36,383 bases of DNA from Verrucomicrobiota bacterium (GTDB taxonomy: Bacteria > Verrucomicrobiota > Verrucomicrobiia > JADLBR01): assembly GCA_029560585.1 (NCBI GenBank), contig JAKQKQ010000095.1, positions 1 to 36,383 of the forward strand. Reading direction: 5' to 3'. Position 1 is the stretch's first letter, and each line of letters starts with the position of its first letter. The position numbers were made by a program, and so were the translations under genes. The notes under the pieces are model-generated. The model searched no databases and was not told the DNA's origin. It saw only the letters and a program-made list of their open reading frames with translations. Shown piece after piece: positions 15,822-23,140 of this stretch.

Positions 15822-16526
15822 TCACTTGATGGCGGCGAGATCCTGGAGCCGGATGTTCCGCCATCTGACCTCGAGGCCCGCCTCCGCGTGGCTGTGGACC
15901 TGAAGGGCGATGAATCCGGATAGGGTCGTGGAATCGGAGAAATCCGCGCGGGGTTCACCGTTGAGCCATGTCTTGATCGAGGGTCCTCGCGCCTCAATCC
16001 GGACCCGGTTCCAGTCGGCCCGCTTAAAAATCTTGCGTCCTTGTTCGGTGAACTGCTTGGCATCGCCCCCGCAGATGCCCGGGAATAGCCACCCCCGGCG
16101 CCCCTCGTCGTAGATCCCCGCCGTCCACCAGCGGTCTCGGACCAGATCCGGATCGATCTCGCACTGGTATCCGTGAACCCGCCCCGCCGGAATCTTGACC
16201 GGCTTCCCGGCGTGCTCGAACTCCGTGTCCTTATCGAAGCACTGGCTCCTGATCTGGACGCCAGAATTCAGCTTCGGATCGACTCTGAATTCAAACTCCA
16301 AAATGAAATCCGCGTAGTCCTTCGCCGTGCAAAGGAAACTGTTTGGGGTCTTGATAACCGTCTTGCCCACGATGCACCCACCCTCAACCCGATACTCCGC
16401 TTGTCCGCCCTTCTGCACCCAACCGTTCAGAGTCTTGCCATCGAAGATCGGCTTGAGGTCATCCGCCGCAACCGCGATCGGCACCCCAACAACAAAACAG
16501 ACGGCAATCAAAAGCACACTTCGCAT
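15822..16526 (-). CDS. DUF1080 / 3-keto-disaccharide hydrolase-like exported protein (second copy)
   Basis: A 234-residue protein from ATG 16526, which follows GGAGA at 5-base spacing; the longer open frame upstream is not supported. The signal peptide is MRSVLLIAVCFVVGVPIAVA. DUF1080 hallmarks are PIFDGKTLNGWVQKGG, FILEFEFRVDPKLNSGVQIRS, GYQCEIDP, GIYDEGRRGWL, WNRVRIEARGPSIKTWLNG, GFIALQVHS and WRNIRLQDL. It belongs to a different subgroup from the protein at 1814-2590: it has the classical FDGKTLNGW start and only shared key blocks. It is isolated from the sugar genes at the left end. The 200 bases past its stop hold only the tandem repeat and no gene. Confidence 0.94.
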   Translation of the reverse strand: MRSVLLIAVCFVVGVPIAVAADDLKPIFDGKTLNGWVQKGGQAEYRVEGGCIVGKTVIKTPNSFLCTAKDYADFILEFEFRVDPKLNSGVQIRSQCFDKDTEFEHAGKPVKIPAGRVHGYQCEIDPDLVRDRWWTAGIYDEGRRGWLFPGICGGDAKQFTEQGRKIFKRADWNRVRIEARGPSIKTWLNGEPRADFSDSTTLSGFIALQVHSHAEAGLEVRWRNIRLQDLAAIK

Positions 16527-16668
16527 GCGAATCTCCTTAAAACCACCCGATGTCCCGGTCCAATTCCAGTGGCCCAAGATGGATCTCACGCAACATATAA
16601 CCCAGTTTCGTCCTCGCCGAAAGTCCAATGCATCGGGCTGGACTCGAAAATTCGACGGAAAAGGAGTG

Positions 16669-16756
16669 TAGCGAAGGGCTTGCGCCCTTCGGGCCGTCGG
16701 ACCAGCACCGAAGCCGGAATGTTGGTAAAATCGCCTCTGGCGATCGGCTTCGCTAC
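16669..16756. repeat. REP-like paired hairpin element 1
   Basis: GTAGCGAAG at 16669 recurs inverted as CTTCGCTAC at 16748-16756. Inside lies a tight hairpin GAAGGGC-TTGC-GCCCTTC (16674-16691 region). It lies in the spacer between the DUF1080 gene and hisD. The layout resembles bacterial interspersed mosaic elements. Confidence 0.65.
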
Positions 16757-16823
16757 GAATTCTCCGCTCCGGTGGTCCGGCAGCCGCCGGATGGGATCTA
16801 GCTCGAGAATTCAGATGCCGAAT

Positions 16824-16874
16824 TGTAGGAGCCTGCTTGCAGGCGATTCGAATCGCGCGCGAGCGCGCTCCTAC
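16824..16874. repeat. REP-like hairpin element 2
   Basis: TGTAGGAGC at 16824 pairs with GCTCCTACG at the other end. In between are GCCTGC-TT-GCAGGC (16831-16844) and a self-complementary GATTCGAATC. The sequence TGTAGGAGCxxGCTTGCxxGC is close in form to the REP units known from Pseudomonas; that comparison is from memory. The rest of 16527-17007 has no gene. Confidence 0.65.
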
Positions 16875-17007
16875 GGCCCATTTCCTCCCCGGTGCTGGTC
16901 CGCGCCGCGTCACTGTCGCAACCCCTTCGCCTTGAGCCTATTGTCATTCGTCTCCGCGCCTGCCTGAAGGCTTCCCAAAGCCCGCCCAACTGCTACTATT
17001 TTCAGGA

Positions 17008-18264
17008 ATGCGCCTCATCAGCTACCGCGATCCAGACTATGAAGCCTGGCGACAGGCCATGGGGCGCAAGGCAACCCCCGATGCCACCGTTGCCGCCGCC
17101 GTCGCACAGATCATCCTGCGGGTCCGATCCGAGGGCGACGAGGCGCTGCGTGCTCTCACAAGGCAGTTCGACGGTGTCGATGTGGATGGCATCAGACTGA
17201 CCGACGCACCCCCGAGGCCGCCGCGGCAGGTTGCAGCCGCCCTCGCGGACGCCAAGGCCAACATCGCCCGCTTCGCCGGCCGCCAGCTCCCAAAAGACTG
17301 GCGCGCCCGCAATCGGCATGGCGCATCGGTCGGAGAACTGTTCCGGCCTTTCGAGCGGGTCGGCGTCTATGTGCCCGGCGGCACGGCTCCCCTGGTCTCC
17401 ACCGCCCTGATGACCGTCACCCTCGCCAAGGTCGCCGGCTGCCGCCAGATCGCCGTCGTCACGCCCCCGCCCGTCAATCCCATCCTCCATTATGCCATCC
17501 GCCTCGCCGGCGCGTCAGAGATCTATCAGGTTGGCGGCGCGCAGGCCATCGCGGCGCTGGCGTTTGGCACCCGGACCGTGCCACCGGTGCAGAAGATCGT
17601 CGGGCCTGGCAATCGATACGTTATCGAAGCAAAGCGTCAGATCCTCGGCACCGTGGCGATCGACCAGTTGCCGGGACCCAGCGAGGCCATGGTCATCGCC
17701 GACGCCAGCGCCAATCCGGCCCTCGTCGCCTCCGACCTCCTGGCGCAATCGGAGCACGGCCCGGACAGTTCTGGCATCCTGCTCACGCCCTCCCTCGCGC
17801 TCAGGGACGCCGTCGGGGCACAGATCCAGGCACAGCTCGCCACGCTGACCCGCCGCGCGATCCTTGAGCGCTCGTTGTCCGCCGGCTGTTCTTTGGCCCA
17901 CGTCCGCACCCTGGCCCAGGCCATCGAGATCGCCAACGACTACGCCCCCGAGCACATTTCCCTGCAGGTTCGCCGCCCCGCCGCCCTCCTGTCGCGGATC
18001 CGCAATGCCGGCGCCATCTTCCTCGGCGCCTATTCGCCCATCGTCGCGGGCGATTTCATCGCGGGCCCCAGCCACACGTTGCCCACCGGAGGCGCGGCCA
18101 AGTCCTTCAGCGGCCTCACCGCCGGCGAGTTCTTCCGCCGGACGTCGATCATCGAGTACTCCGCCCCCTCGCTCCGGCGCGCGCTGCCCTCCATTGCCAC
18201 GTTCTCATCCGTCGAAGGACTCGACGCCCACGGCCGCTCCGCCGCCATCCGATTTGAAAGGTGA
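17008..18264 (+). CDS. hisD: Histidinol dehydrogenase
   Basis: A 418-residue protein of normal HisD length; it catalyses the last two NAD-dependent oxidations of histidine synthesis. Diagnostic stretches are GVYVPGGTAPLVSTALM, VGGAQAIAALAFGT, IVGPGNRYVIEAKRQ, VAIDQLPGPSEAMVIAD, LLAQSEHGPDSSGILLT, DYAPEHISLQV (catalytic Glu-His pair) and GDFIAGPSHTLPTGGAAKSFSGL. The zinc ligands (Gln/His of LLAQSEHG, and the Asp and His further on) are present. The next gene, hisB, begins two bases after the stop, so the pair is co-transcribed and probably translationally coupled. Confidence 0.98.
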   Translation: MRLISYRDPDYEAWRQAMGRKATPDATVAAAVAQIILRVRSEGDEALRALTRQFDGVDVDGIRLTDAPPRPPRQVAAALADAKANIARFAGRQLPKDWRARNRHGASVGELFRPFERVGVYVPGGTAPLVSTALMTVTLAKVAGCRQIAVVTPPPVNPILHYAIRLAGASEIYQVGGAQAIAALAFGTRTVPPVQKIVGPGNRYVIEAKRQILGTVAIDQLPGPSEAMVIADASANPALVASDLLAQSEHGPDSSGILLTPSLALRDAVGAQIQAQLATLTRRAILERSLSAGCSLAHVRTLAQAIEIANDYAPEHISLQVRRPAALLSRIRNAGAIFLGAYSPIVAGDFIAGPSHTLPTGGAAKSFSGLTAGEFFRRTSIIEYSAPSLRRALPSIATFSSVEGLDAHGRSAAIRFER

Positions 18265-18265
18265 T

Positions 18266-18862
18266 ATGCCAAGGAAGAAACGCACAGCCAGGGTGATCCG
18301 AAAAACCACCGAGACCGATATCCGCCTGACGCTCGCCATCGACGGGTCGGGACGCGCGCGCGCACACACCCGCATCCCGTTCTTCGATCACATGCTGGCG
18401 CTCTTCTCCAAGCACTCCCTCATGGATCTCGATGTGTCCTGCCATGGCGATGTCGAGGTAGACTTCCATCACACCGTCGAGGACGTCGGCATATGCCTGG
18501 GGCAGGCGCTCGCCCGCGCCCTTGGGGATAAGCGCGGCATCCGCCGCTACGGGTGCGCACACCTGCCAATGGACGAGACCCTCGCCCGCGTTGTCACCGA
18601 TCTCAGCGGCCGCCCTTTCTTGGAGTACCGCGTCCGGACGCGCCGCCTCAAGGCCGGCGACTTCCCCATCCAGCTCGTCGAAGAATTCTGCCGCGCTTTC
18701 GCCATGAATGCGGCCTGCAACCTCCACATCGAACTCATCTATGGCAGAGACCCGCACCATATCGCGGAGGCGATCTTCAAGGGCCTTGCCAGAGCCCTCG
18801 ATGCCGCCTGTGCCATGGACCCGCGCGTGAGAGGCCTGCCCAGCACGAAGAACCTCCTGTAG
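18266..18862 (+). CDS. hisB: Imidazoleglycerol-phosphate dehydratase
   Basis: A 198-residue, single-domain enzyme without the phosphatase domain fused in E. coli HisB; it catalyses the sixth step of histidine synthesis. Metal-binding and family blocks are all visible: HTRIPFFDHMLALFSKHS, DVEVDFHHTVEDVGICLGQAL, RRYGCAHLPMDETLARV, DLSGRPFLEY, LVEEFCRAFA, NLHIELIYGRDPHHIAEAIFKGLARAL and PSTKNLL. The start ATG at 18266 lies two bases after the hisD stop, with an AAGG ribosome-binding site inside hisD. Other his genes are not in the window, so the pathway is split. Confidence 0.98.
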   Translation: MPRKKRTARVIRKTTETDIRLTLAIDGSGRARAHTRIPFFDHMLALFSKHSLMDLDVSCHGDVEVDFHHTVEDVGICLGQALARALGDKRGIRRYGCAHLPMDETLARVVTDLSGRPFLEYRVRTRRLKAGDFPIQLVEEFCRAFAMNAACNLHIELIYGRDPHHIAEAIFKGLARALDAACAMDPRVRGLPSTKNLL

Positions 18863-18868
18863 CCACTT

Positions 18869-18910
18869 CCCCCCCCACCCAATACTGGTCACATCATTGA
18901 CAGGGGGGGG
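18869..18910. other. C8/G8 long-stem hairpin downstream of hisB
   Basis: Eight Cs (18869-18876) and eight Gs (18903-18910) face each other across 26 bases, just after the hisB stop and 25 bases before the next start. On the plus strand this could form a strong hairpin. It could act as a terminator or insulator, but no T-run follows. Homopolymer runs of this length are also prone to slippage. Confidence 0.5.
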
Positions 18911-18934
18911 CACGAAAGGCCATCCTTACTTCAA

Positions 18935-19972
18935 ATGGAATGGATCCAGCCAGCCCCGAGGGTCAAGAACCCGGTCTGGAAGTTTACCTTGTGGTTCTTG
19001 GTGATGGTCGTCCTCGGCCAACTCCTCTGGATCGTCTTCTCCATCCCCGTCTTCCGCCACACCGTCAGTGTCGAAACTCAGCTCGCGCGCGAGAACAACA
19101 CCCGCCAGCGCAACCAGATAACAACCCAGCTGAGGGAATTGCCTCCCGACATGCGCCCCGACCCGATCGCCCAGGCCCTCCAGCAGACCCCCGCCGCACC
19201 CTCCGCCCCGCCCGTCGCGCCCAACCTCGCCCTCCGCCTGCGCCCCCCAGAACCCGAAAGCCATACCAGAGAGGTCGAATCGCTCCTTCAAGATGCCAAG
19301 GAGTTCCGCCAGTTTAACGACATCATCTTCGCGAAAGCCAAACTCCTGGAGGCCCAGCGCCTCGAGCCCAAGCACCCCGAGGTGCTTCGCGAACTCGGCC
19401 TGCTCTACGAGTCGATGAACGACTGGGGATCCGCGAAGCAGACATGGCAGGACCTCCGCTCCCTCGGCGAAGCGGCCGGCCCCCTCGCCCTCTTCGCTCG
19501 GGATCGCCTCCTCGACATCGAGCGCCGGGAAACCCAGTTGGCCATGGAGCGCCAGAGCCGCACGCGCCAGAACCTTCCCCGCGACCTAACCATCGCCAAC
19601 GTCGAACCGCAGCAGGACCAGCAAGGCTTCAAATCCCTGCGCATCACAATCGCCGCCAACCTGACCCAGGGCGCCGTGGCCGTGCGCGATGTCAAGTTCC
19701 AGATCTATTTCTTCGAGGCTGACGACGAGAAGATCTACCCCGTTCCAGGAGAGTCGGTGCGATACGACTTCCTCACGGTGCCCATCAACTGGGCCGGTGG
19801 CGAACCGGAGCAAATCCTGATCCGTGCCGGCCCGTTCAGCGCCCCGCCGCTCAACTACTACGGGTACCTCATCCGCGTCTTTCACCGCGGCCAACTGCAG
19901 GATGAGGTCTCGGAACCGCCCCAGCTGGCACCTCTCTTTTCAAGCAACCCGAAGGCCGGCCCACAACCATGA
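18935..19972 (+). CDS. Membrane-anchored TPR-like protein, partner of the downstream pseudo-signalling protein
   Basis: A 345-residue protein of unknown family. Residues about 15-37 form one strong membrane segment (FTLWFLVMVVLGQLLWIVFSI), with a short N-terminal tail rich in positive charge. A Pro/Ala-rich linker (about 83-110) follows. Residues about 112-205 are helical, with TPR-type features (AKAKLLEAQRLEPKHPEVLRELGLLYES). A beta-rich C-terminal domain occupies about 215-335 (SLRITIAANL, VKFQIYFFEADDEKIYPVP, NYYGYLIRVFHRGQLQDEVSEP). The last codon overlaps the next start as ATGA, so the two products are made together and probably interact. No enzyme motif is visible. The ribosome-binding site is weak. 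Confidence 0.85.
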   Translation: MEWIQPAPRVKNPVWKFTLWFLVMVVLGQLLWIVFSIPVFRHTVSVETQLARENNTRQRNQITTQLRELPPDMRPDPIAQALQQTPAAPSAPPVAPNLALRLRPPEPESHTREVESLLQDAKEFRQFNDIIFAKAKLLEAQRLEPKHPEVLRELGLLYESMNDWGSAKQTWQDLRSLGEAAGPLALFARDRLLDIERRETQLAMERQSRTRQNLPRDLTIANVEPQQDQQGFKSLRITIAANLTQGAVAVRDVKFQIYFFEADDEKIYPVPGESVRYDFLTVPINWAGGEPEQILIRAGPFSAPPLNYYGYLIRVFHRGQLQDEVSEPPQLAPLFSSNPKAGPQP

Positions 19973-22900
19973 CCGAAAACCTGGAAATCTTCATCACCGA
20001 ACCCAGTCAGGACCTGCAGTACACGCTGCGTGAGGCCCTACGCGGTTTTGAGGGACTCCACATCCACACCTATACCGATAGCGCCGAGGCCCTCCACCGG
20101 ATGCGGGCCAGCCAACGCGTCGACCTCGTCATCGCTGAAGCCATCATGCCCACCATCGACGGCGTGAACTTGGTGGCCAAGATCATCCAACAGTTTCCCA
20201 AGGTCAAGACCATCATCCTGACCGAATACGATCTCAGCGATTACCTCCAGTATCTCGGGACGGCGCGCCTCGTTCCCAAGCCGTTCACACAAAACGACCT
20301 CACTCAGACTTTCCGATCCCTCTTCCCAAACATTCGAGAGTCGATCATGCCAATGCCCCACGCCGCCGAACCGGGGCTCGACTCGCTCAACGTCACCCAG
20401 CCGATGGGCACAGGCGCCCGTCCCCAGCCAGGCCTTGACAACCTACTGGTCACGCAACCCATGAGCGCCACACCCACGCCCGCGCGACCACCGGCGATGG
20501 CGGCAACGCCGCTCCCCGTCCCCGTCATGGCCAGCTACCGTGCACCCGCCTTCGCGCCGACCGCCCCGCAGTCGGCCACATCCGCCACCGATCGCGGCCT
20601 GGATGACCTGGACATCACCCAGCCCATGAATCAGCGGCAGATCCAGGCCCATCTGCCGGCTCACGCGAATCTCACCCCTGTCATTGCACCGAGCACCCCG
20701 CGACCCAGTTCGCAAATTCGCCCCTCCGGCCCACTCGTGCTGCCAGCGACAGTTCCCCCATCCACCATGGTCGCCGATCAGGGACTTGACGACTTGCTCG
20801 TGACTCAGCCCTTGGAACGCCGCCCCGCGCCAATGCCAGAACCAGCGCCCGCGGCCCAATTCAGCGCGTCAGCAACGCCCGTTCCTCCCCCGGGACCTCA
20901 CTTCCCAACGCCAACACCGCAACCAGCGACCCCCATGGCGTCCTCGCCTTTCAGCGGTGGTCCCTTCGGACCCGCTCCCGGAACGCCAACCCCCGCGGTG
21001 CCACCCGCATATCCGTTCGCCGCATCGGCCATGCCACCTGTGATCGGCGGCCCCATTTCGCCCGACGCACCAACCTCCGTCATCGGGGGGCCCTATCCAG
21101 CCCCCGACGCACCGCCACCCCAAGCTTTCATTCCCCAGCCAAACCCGATACCCCCTCTCCAGCAACAACCCTATCCACAGTATCCCTCCATGACACCCCC
21201 ATACCCGCCCAGTTCTCCTGTTCCCCCCATTCCACCGGTGCCGCAGCCACAGATGCCGCCACCCCCACAGAACATCCCGGCCAACGCCGGCTACCCCCCG
21301 CCACCCGGCGCGCCCCCTCCGCCTCCGAGCGCCCCCACGCCGTCCTTCCAGGCCAGCCCACCGCCGCCACCCCCGCCCGCGCCGCAGGCGCCGCCGGCCC
21401 AGTTCGAAACCGCTGGCCGCACGACGCAGTTCCGGCGTGGTCTCATGAACACCGCCGTTCCAGATCGACTCACGCTCCACCAACTCGCCGCAGGCTTGGC
21501 CGTCGGCAGTTATACGCTCTCCAAGCAGTTGCCCGACACCGAATGGGGCCCGTGCTGGATCGGGACCCAGGCCGGCGTCAATCGGCGCGTCCGATTGACG
21601 TTCTTCTCCAGCGTCGGCCCCTACAGCCAAAACGAATTCGTCACCTACTTCCAGCGCCGGGCCGCACAACCGCACCCGAACCTCCTCACGATCTTTGAGG
21701 TCGCACAGATACAGGGCCTCACCTTCGTCGCCGATGAATACTGGACCGGCGGCGACATGAGCCAGTGGCTCGCCTCTGGACACACGATCGACGCCCGCTC
21801 CGCAAACGGAATCCTCTCACAGACGTTGGCCGCCCTCCGGCACCTCTCCAACGAGCCCTGCCGGGCCATCAAGCCCAACGACCTCTTCATCTCCGAAACC
21901 GGCGTGGTGAAGCTCAATCATCTGCACCCCACCCTGGGTTCACCTGAGGCCGACAAGGGCGGCCAGATGGCCCTGATCGCCAGCTACCTCTCCCAGACGC
22001 TCGACCCACAGGCAAAACAGGTGCCCTCCCTCCACAGCCTCTTGGAGCAGATGCTCTTCAAGTCACTCTCCGTCGATCAGGCCATCAATCTCTGCAACCA
22101 GCTCGAGATCCAGCTGGCCCCGGAACGCCGCCTCGTGGAATCCCACGAGCACGCCGTCGCCGTCAAAGCCGCACAGGACGCCGAGCGAAAACACAAGCGC
22201 TTCGTCGCCATGGCCCTCACCGGCACCGCCATCGTCGTCGTCGTCGCGGGCGCCCTGCTGGGCTTCACCCTGCTCCATCGCCCCTATAAGGATTTCAAGG
22301 TCATGGTCCAGGTCCCCGCCAGCGAGTTCATCAACTCCAAAGGCCAAAAGTCGACAACGAAGACATTCTGGGCGGACGAATACGAGGTCACGATCTACCA
22401 GTACGCGCAGTTTCTCATCGACGTGAAGAAACGCGGCAACTTTCGCGACTATGCCCACCCGGACATGCCCAAGACCAAGAAATCCTATGAGCCCTCCAAA
22501 TGGAATGAAATCTATCGGGCCATAAAACAGAACAGGAAATACTACGGCGACGTCATCACCTACAACACCCCGGTCTTCAACGTCGATTTCTGGGACGCCT
22601 ACGCGTACGCAAAATGGGCGGGCAAGCGATTGCCCACCGAAGACGAGTGGGACCACATGGCCATGGGCCGCAGCGGCAGACCCTACCCCTGGGGCAACGA
22701 GCCCCAGAAGAAGTTTGCCAATACCGGCGAGGATTACTTCGCTGGCGACCCGACGCTCGGCGGTAATATCGACGGTTTCCGCGGCTGGAGCGACGTCGAC
22801 AAGACGCCCCTCGATGCCTCTGAGAACGGCGTCAAGAACCTGGAGGGCAACGTCAGCGAATGGACGATGTCCCCAGGACCGGATAAGCTTGGCCTTCCGA

Positions 22901-23046
22901 CAATGGTCGTCAAAGGCGGCAACTTTGCCGGCTCGATGAAGACCCTGAAAGAGGACTTTCCCCAACCCCAACTGCGCGATGCAACCCAGCTCTGGCTCGG
23001 CTTCCGCTGCGTCTCCGATCAGCCCCCGCCAGAATCCGCCAAGTGA
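19969..23046 (+). CDS. Fusion of pseudo-receiver, TQP-repeat linker, pseudokinase, membrane span and SUMF1 domain
   Basis: A 1025-residue protein. Residues 5-118 have the shape of a response-regulator receiver domain: T85 and K104 are kept, but the phospho-acceptor is Glu57 (DLVIAEAIMP) and the acidic pair is altered (ITEPS). Residues 120-480 are proline-rich and contain four repeats GLDxLx(V/I)TQP(M/L) at 136-146, 155-165, 210-220 and 272-282. Residues about 500-720 resemble a Ser/Thr kinase with no glycine-rich loop, CRAIKPND in place of HRDIKPxN and no DFG, so it is probably inactive. One membrane segment lies at about 746-768. Residues about 778-1015 are a SUMF1/FGE-type domain (RLPTEDEWDHMA, PYPWGNE, NLEGNVSEWT, VVKGGNF, LGFRCV) without the FGE cysteine pair. 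Topology would put the SUMF1 domain outside. Role unknown. Confidence 0.93.
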   Translation: MTENLEIFITEPSQDLQYTLREALRGFEGLHIHTYTDSAEALHRMRASQRVDLVIAEAIMPTIDGVNLVAKIIQQFPKVKTIILTEYDLSDYLQYLGTARLVPKPFTQNDLTQTFRSLFPNIRESIMPMPHAAEPGLDSLNVTQPMGTGARPQPGLDNLLVTQPMSATPTPARPPAMAATPLPVPVMASYRAPAFAPTAPQSATSATDRGLDDLDITQPMNQRQIQAHLPAHANLTPVIAPSTPRPSSQIRPSGPLVLPATVPPSTMVADQGLDDLLVTQPLERRPAPMPEPAPAAQFSASATPVPPPGPHFPTPTPQPATPMASSPFSGGPFGPAPGTPTPAVPPAYPFAASAMPPVIGGPISPDAPTSVIGGPYPAPDAPPPQAFIPQPNPIPPLQQQPYPQYPSMTPPYPPSSPVPPIPPVPQPQMPPPPQNIPANAGYPPPPGAPPPPPSAPTPSFQASPPPPPPPAPQAPPAQFETAGRTTQFRRGLMNTAVPDRLTLHQLAAGLAVGSYTLSKQLPDTEWGPCWIGTQAGVNRRVRLTFFSSVGPYSQNEFVTYFQRRAAQPHPNLLTIFEVAQIQGLTFVADEYWTGGDMSQWLASGHTIDARSANGILSQTLAALRHLSNEPCRAIKPNDLFISETGVVKLNHLHPTLGSPEADKGGQMALIASYLSQTLDPQAKQVPSLHSLLEQMLFKSLSVDQAINLCNQLEIQLAPERRLVESHEHAVAVKAAQDAERKHKRFVAMALTGTAIVVVVAGALLGFTLLHRPYKDFKVMVQVPASEFINSKGQKSTTKTFWADEYEVTIYQYAQFLIDVKKRGNFRDYAHPDMPKTKKSYEPSKWNEIYRAIKQNRKYYGDVITYNTPVFNVDFWDAYAYAKWAGKRLPTEDEWDHMAMGRSGRPYPWGNEPQKKFANTGEDYFAGDPTLGGNIDGFRGWSDVDKTPLDASENGVKNLEGNVSEWTMSPGPDKLGLPTMVVKGGNFAGSMKTLKEDFPQPQLRDATQLWLGFRCVSDQPPPESAK

Positions 23047-23096
23047 GCGCCGCACTCCGACTCATCGGAAGAGATCGCTGTTTGGAGTGCCACCTT

Positions 23097-23140
23097 TAGC
23101 CCGGGATCTCACAGCCTGACGGCTGCGAAATCCCGGGCTC
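23097..23140. repeat. REP-like palindrome, copy B
   Basis: AGCCCGGGATCTCACAGCC pairs with GGCTGCGAAATCCCGGGCT around TGAC, giving a nearly perfect 19-bp stem. It lies between two convergent genes, so it could serve as a bidirectional terminator. It also encodes the last nine residues and the stop codon of the ATPase gene. Same family as 364-401 and 36201-36243. Confidence 0.85.

Noticed and set aside
19969-23046. Active formylglycine-generating enzyme for a neighbouring sulfatase
   Set aside because: The cysteine pair needed for catalysis is absent from the C-terminal part, and no sulfatase gene is in the window.
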